In this document: positions 4,188 to 6,282 of the stretch, one piece after another
How positions within the stretch are numbered: the stretch's first letter is position 1
Layout of the letters: every line of letters starts with the position of its first letter
NCBI GenBank assembly: GCA_026389055.1
Contig: JAPLIO010000134.1
Coordinates: forward strand, 1 to 6,282
From: Candidatus Melainabacteria bacterium
GTDB lineage: Bacteria; Cyanobacteriota; Vampirovibrionia; Vampirovibrionales; JAJTHC01
DNA: 6,282 nt
Reading direction: 5' to 3'
Program-made: the position numbers and the translations under genes
The notes under the pieces: model-generated
Database searches by the model: none
The model's input: the letters and a program-made list of their open reading frames with translations, nothing else
What the model was told of the DNA's origin: nothing

Positions 4188-6023
4188 TTAGCCGCCTTGA
4201 ACGCCCGTCCAGCCTTCAACGCCATCAAAGGTGCAAAGGTTTTCGGTTTTAATGACATCCAACCCTTGAGCATTGATATTAGTCAACAACGCAATAATAT
4301 CCGCGTGGGTAACAGGCTGCCCTGAAGGGTTGAAATGTCTGCAACGCCAGTGGTCTACGGTAAAGGTTTCAGCAAACCCCTTCGGCCATACTTTTTGTCC
4401 ACGGCTGGAAATAATTTTCAACTTCAGGTTAGCAGTAGCTGCTGAAAGTAATTTTTCAGCCAATTGGTCTGCATTAAGCGTATGGCTATGAACATAAACA
4501 TCCACACCCAGTGTTTCTTTTTTTGCAGGAACCGTTGGGGTAAAGGTTGGTTTCTTTTCGCCTGCAGGTGGTTTTGCATTGTAAACAACCGTTTTGAAGG
4601 TAACAGGTTTATGCCCTAAGCGTTCAACAACGGCTTGAGCAAATTCTTTGGTACCCACTTTTTGCTTGCTGATACCTTCTTTGAAAATATCATAAGTGTG
4701 GATACCATCTTCCAACGTTTTTAACCAAGCGTTATGAACGTTGGCAGCAACATCAGGTTGGTCGATGTGTACGAGCATTTGCACGGCACCTAACAATAAG
4801 CCCGATGGGTTGGCTAGGTTTTGCCCTGCACGCCGAGGTGCAGAACCGTGAATGGCTTCAAACATGGCACAGTGGTCGCCAATGTTAGCGGAACCAGCCA
4901 AACCAACGGAACCCGCAATTTGAGCCGCTACATCTGACAATATATCGCCATACAAGTTAGGCATTACAATCACATCAAACGCTTCGGGGGTATCTGCCAA
5001 TTTAGCGGCACCAATATCCACAATCCAGTGTTCTTTTTCAATATCAGGATATTCTTCACCCACTTGATCAAACACCTTGTGGAAGATACCATCGGTCATT
5101 TTCATGATGTTATCTTTGGTGAAACAGGTTACTTTTTTACGATTGTTAGCCACAGCATATTCAAAGGCATAGCGAATAATTTTTTCGCTACCAGGGCGAG
5201 TAATCAATTTCAAACATTGGTAAACATCATCACTCTGACGATATTCAATGCCTGCGTACAAATCTTCTTCGTTTTCACGTACAATAACCACATCCATTGT
5301 GGGGTGTTTAGTCCGCACGAATGGGTCGTAGCTGACGCAAGGGCGAATGTTTGCGTATAAGCCTAATGTTTTACGAGTCGTTACGTTTAAGCTTTTTACA
5401 CCGCCACCTTGAGGGGTAGTGATAGGGGCTTTTAAGAATACTTTAGTCCGACGAAGACTTTCCCAAGAAGCGTCTTCAATACCCGTTAAAATACCTTTGG
5501 TATAAAGTTTTTCGCCAATTTCAATTTCTTCAATGGCAATTCTAGCACCTGCGGCTTGAATAATAGAAAGCGTTGCATCCATAATTTCAGGACCAATGCC
5601 GTCGCCTTTTGCTACAGTAATTGGCACCAATGCCTGAGAATTCATCATCATGTTGATAGTAGCTCCAAAAAAAACAGTGGGTAGGGTAACAGGTAAACAT
5701 AGAAAGGTAGGTTGCATTATGGAAACATAAAATACACCTTCGGCTGAGGAAATGTGCTGAATTTCAAAGCATTTTAGTGCCGCTGTTTCCCCTTTTAGTA
5801 GGGTAATTGCTTGCTTTGGGCGGTTTAATTGTTTGCTAAGCCAGTGAATAATAGCCTTATTTGCTTCTCCTTCAATAGGAGGAGCGGCTACTTTAAGGTG
5901 TAACAGCCCATCAGCATCGAAATACGCTTGGGTTTTGTGGGCTTTGGGGTGTGCTTTTAGCCACAGCAGCCATCGTTGAGTGGTAGCATTATAAGTGGGT
6001 GGTAGAGTTTTATCTGCAGGCAT
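4188..6023 (-). CDS. icd: NADP-type isocitrate dehydrogenase with in-frame N-terminal DUF167 domain
   Basis: The IDH part oxidatively decarboxylates isocitrate to 2-oxoglutarate in the TCA cycle. In the 611-residue frame it occupies about 125-611, and it would be 487 residues if translation starts at Met125. Substrate residues by homology are Ser211, Asn213, Arg217, Arg227 and Arg249; catalytic Tyr256 (DLYAG) and Lys303 (FTKDNIMK); metal-binding Asp336, Asp360 and Asp364 (NLYGDILSD). The coenzyme loop HGSAPRRAGQNLANP (392-406) has Arg397 and Arg398 where NAD enzymes have Asp-Ile, which favours NADP (inference). A linker at 480-505 leads to the extra C-terminal domain (about 506-600, DVYV...ISSRGQKVWP) known from Thermus/Rickettsia-type enzymes. 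Residues 1-95 are a UPF0235/DUF167 domain; no stop separates the two. Whether one fused or two separate proteins are made is open: an internal ATG cluster at 5651-5643 has its own GGAG. Confidence 0.9.
   Translation of the reverse strand: MPADKTLPPTYNATTQRWLLWLKAHPKAHKTQAYFDADGLLHLKVAAPPIEGEANKAIIHWLSKQLNRPKQAITLLKGETAALKCFEIQHISSAEGVFYVSIMQPTFLCLPVTLPTVFFGATINMMMNSQALVPITVAKGDGIGPEIMDATLSIIQAAGARIAIEEIEIGEKLYTKGILTGIEDASWESLRRTKVFLKAPITTPQGGGVKSLNVTTRKTLGLYANIRPCVSYDPFVRTKHPTMDVVIVRENEEDLYAGIEYRQSDDVYQCLKLITRPGSEKIIRYAFEYAVANNRKKVTCFTKDNIMKMTDGIFHKVFDQVGEEYPDIEKEHWIVDIGAAKLADTPEAFDVIVMPNLYGDILSDVAAQIAGSVGLAGSANIGDHCAMFEAIHGSAPRRAGQNLANPSGLLLGAVQMLVHIDQPDVAANVHNAWLKTLEDGIHTYDIFKEGISKQKVGTKEFAQAVVERLGHKPVTFKTVVYNAKPPAGEKKPTFTPTVPAKKETLGVDVYVHSHTLNADQLAEKLLSAATANLKLKIISSRGQKVWPKGFAETFTVDHWRCRHFNPSGQPVTHADIIALLTNINAQGLDVIKTENLCTFDGVEGWTGVQGG
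5652..6023 (-). CDS. UPF0235/DUF167 (YggU-like) domain, open into IDH
   Basis: The first 95 codons of the long frame encode a DUF167 domain, a small fold of unknown function. The family core is APPIEGEANKAIIHWLSKQL at 47-66, preceded by KAHPKAHKTQAYFDADGLLHLKV and followed by ITLLKGETAALKCFEI at 73-88. About 30 poorly conserved residues then lead into the IDH Met cluster. Stand-alone relatives are about 95-120 residues. There is no in-frame stop before IDH. If the T8 tract at 5667-5674 were T7, the frame would end after 124 codons at a TGA (5650-5648) overlapping the IDH ATG. The start at 6023 has only a weak GAGAA upstream (minus strand 6039-6035). The domain call is good; independence from IDH is uncertain. 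Confidence 0.7.
5663..5666 (-). promoter_or_regulatory. Internal ribosome binding site candidate for IDH
   Basis: Minus-strand GGAG at 5666-5663 lies 11 bases before the first of three consecutive ATG codons (5651, 5648, 5645). The family-conserved IDH sequence (LVPITVAKGDGIGPE) begins right after them. This is the natural start of a stand-alone IDH, even though the reading frame is open far upstream. Confidence 0.55.
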
Positions 6024-6059
6024 GATGGTGATAGTTCTCGTTCATAAATCAATTTATTC

Positions 6060-6209
6060 ATTATGAGGTTACGGAAAAAAGTCTATTGGGCGTGCTAATT
6101 TTGTTACTGCGATACTCATTTCGGTTATTTACTTCGTGTAAACGCCCTCATTGCGTTTCTCGTGCCTCATTATCCCATCCCACTAAACCTTTCTCCGTAA
6201 CCTCATTAT
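6060..6209. mobile_element. Second MITE-like element, 140 bp, flanked by ATTAT
   Basis: GAGGTTACGGA (6065-6075) and its complement (6194-6204) are perfect ends. Taken as 28-base arms (6063-6090 and 6179-6206), 24 positions match. Immediately outside both ends stands ATTAT (6060-6064 and 6205-6209), a convincing 5-bp target duplication. The interior has no coding capacity; it holds an AAACGC-loop-GCGTTT hairpin (6140-6158) and four CTCATT motifs (6115, 6147, 6166, 6202). The ends differ from those of the element at 1972-2206, so two unrelated families are present. I do not recognise the parent insertion sequence. Confidence 0.75.
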
Positions 6210-6232
6210 AGCTTGATTTTAGCGAATGTTAC
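6205..6232 (-). promoter_or_regulatory. Promoter candidate upstream of DUF167-IDH
   Basis: Minus-strand TATAAT (6210-6205) with GTAACA (6232-6227, 4 of 6 matches to TTGACA) at a 16-base spacing. The -10 overlaps the right-hand ATTAT duplication of the small element, so transcription would begin inside the element and give a leader of roughly 175 bases. This is a consensus match only. Confidence 0.4.
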
Positions 6233-6282
6233 CATCTGACGTTTTTTGTTTAGTGAATTCAGAAGGTTGTTGCTTCGGGCTA
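6210..6282. other. Unassigned window end
   Basis: Two minus-strand frames are open from the right edge for 20 codons (stop TAA at 6221-6219) and 24 codons (stop TAA at 6208-6206). Either could be the C-terminus of an upstream minus-strand gene, but the pieces are too short and too nondescript to choose. No plus-strand gene is evident. Confidence 0.3.

Noticed and set aside
6012..6045. An 11-codon minus-strand mini-frame (MNENYHHHACR) overlapping the DUF167 start, resembling a His-rich leader peptide
   Set aside because: It has no convincing ribosome binding site and no attenuator structure follows. Three His in 11 codons can arise by chance, and the downstream genes are not histidine-related.

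Overview
The window looks like compact bacterial chromosome of moderate-to-low GC, with genes packed on both strands. The lineage cannot be fixed from sequence alone. A secreted Spy/CpxP-like protein with a classical signal peptide argues for a diderm (Gram-negative-type) cell envelope. The isocitrate dehydrogenase carries the extra C-terminal domain known from Thermus- and Rickettsia-type enzymes. There are no phage, plasmid, rRNA, tRNA or CRISPR genes.

Layout. (1) Bases 1-1827, plus strand: a phosphoglucomutase/phosphomannomutase whose N-terminus lies outside the window, followed 4 bases later by a small DCC/DUF393 thiol-oxidoreductase-like gene. (2) Bases 1828-2235: an intergenic region with an extended -10 promoter, a short dyad, and a 235-bp element with perfect 19-bp terminal inverted repeats. 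The element is filled with 7-bp hairpins that have 3-base loops. (3) Bases 2236-2963: a secreted, cysteine-containing Spy/CpxP-like protein with its own strong terminator. (4) Bases 2973-4060, minus strand: a four-helix membrane protein (DUF4149-like) and folK, 2 bases apart. (5) Bases 4061-4187: a spacer with hairpins and a duplicated AAAAAGAGAGAGA tract. (6) Bases 4188-6023, minus strand: one uninterrupted 611-codon frame that joins a UPF0235/DUF167 domain to a complete NADP-type isocitrate dehydrogenase. (7) Bases 6060-6209: a second small element with inverted ends and an apparent 5-bp target duplication ATTAT, directly downstream of a minus-strand TATAAT box.

How the genes relate. The phosphohexomutase (sugar-phosphate interconversion), isocitrate dehydrogenase (TCA cycle) and FolK (folate synthesis) are housekeeping enzymes with no obvious shared pathway. 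The most unusual content is not protein-coding. Two different transposase-less mobile elements each sit just downstream of a TATAAT box and so probably lie in the 5' leaders of neighbouring genes. The first holds a family of hairpins, two of which differ by a base-pair swap that keeps the pairing. A run of eight T's at the DUF167/IDH junction decides whether the two domains are one protein: with one T fewer, the frame would end in a TGA overlapping the IDH ATG.
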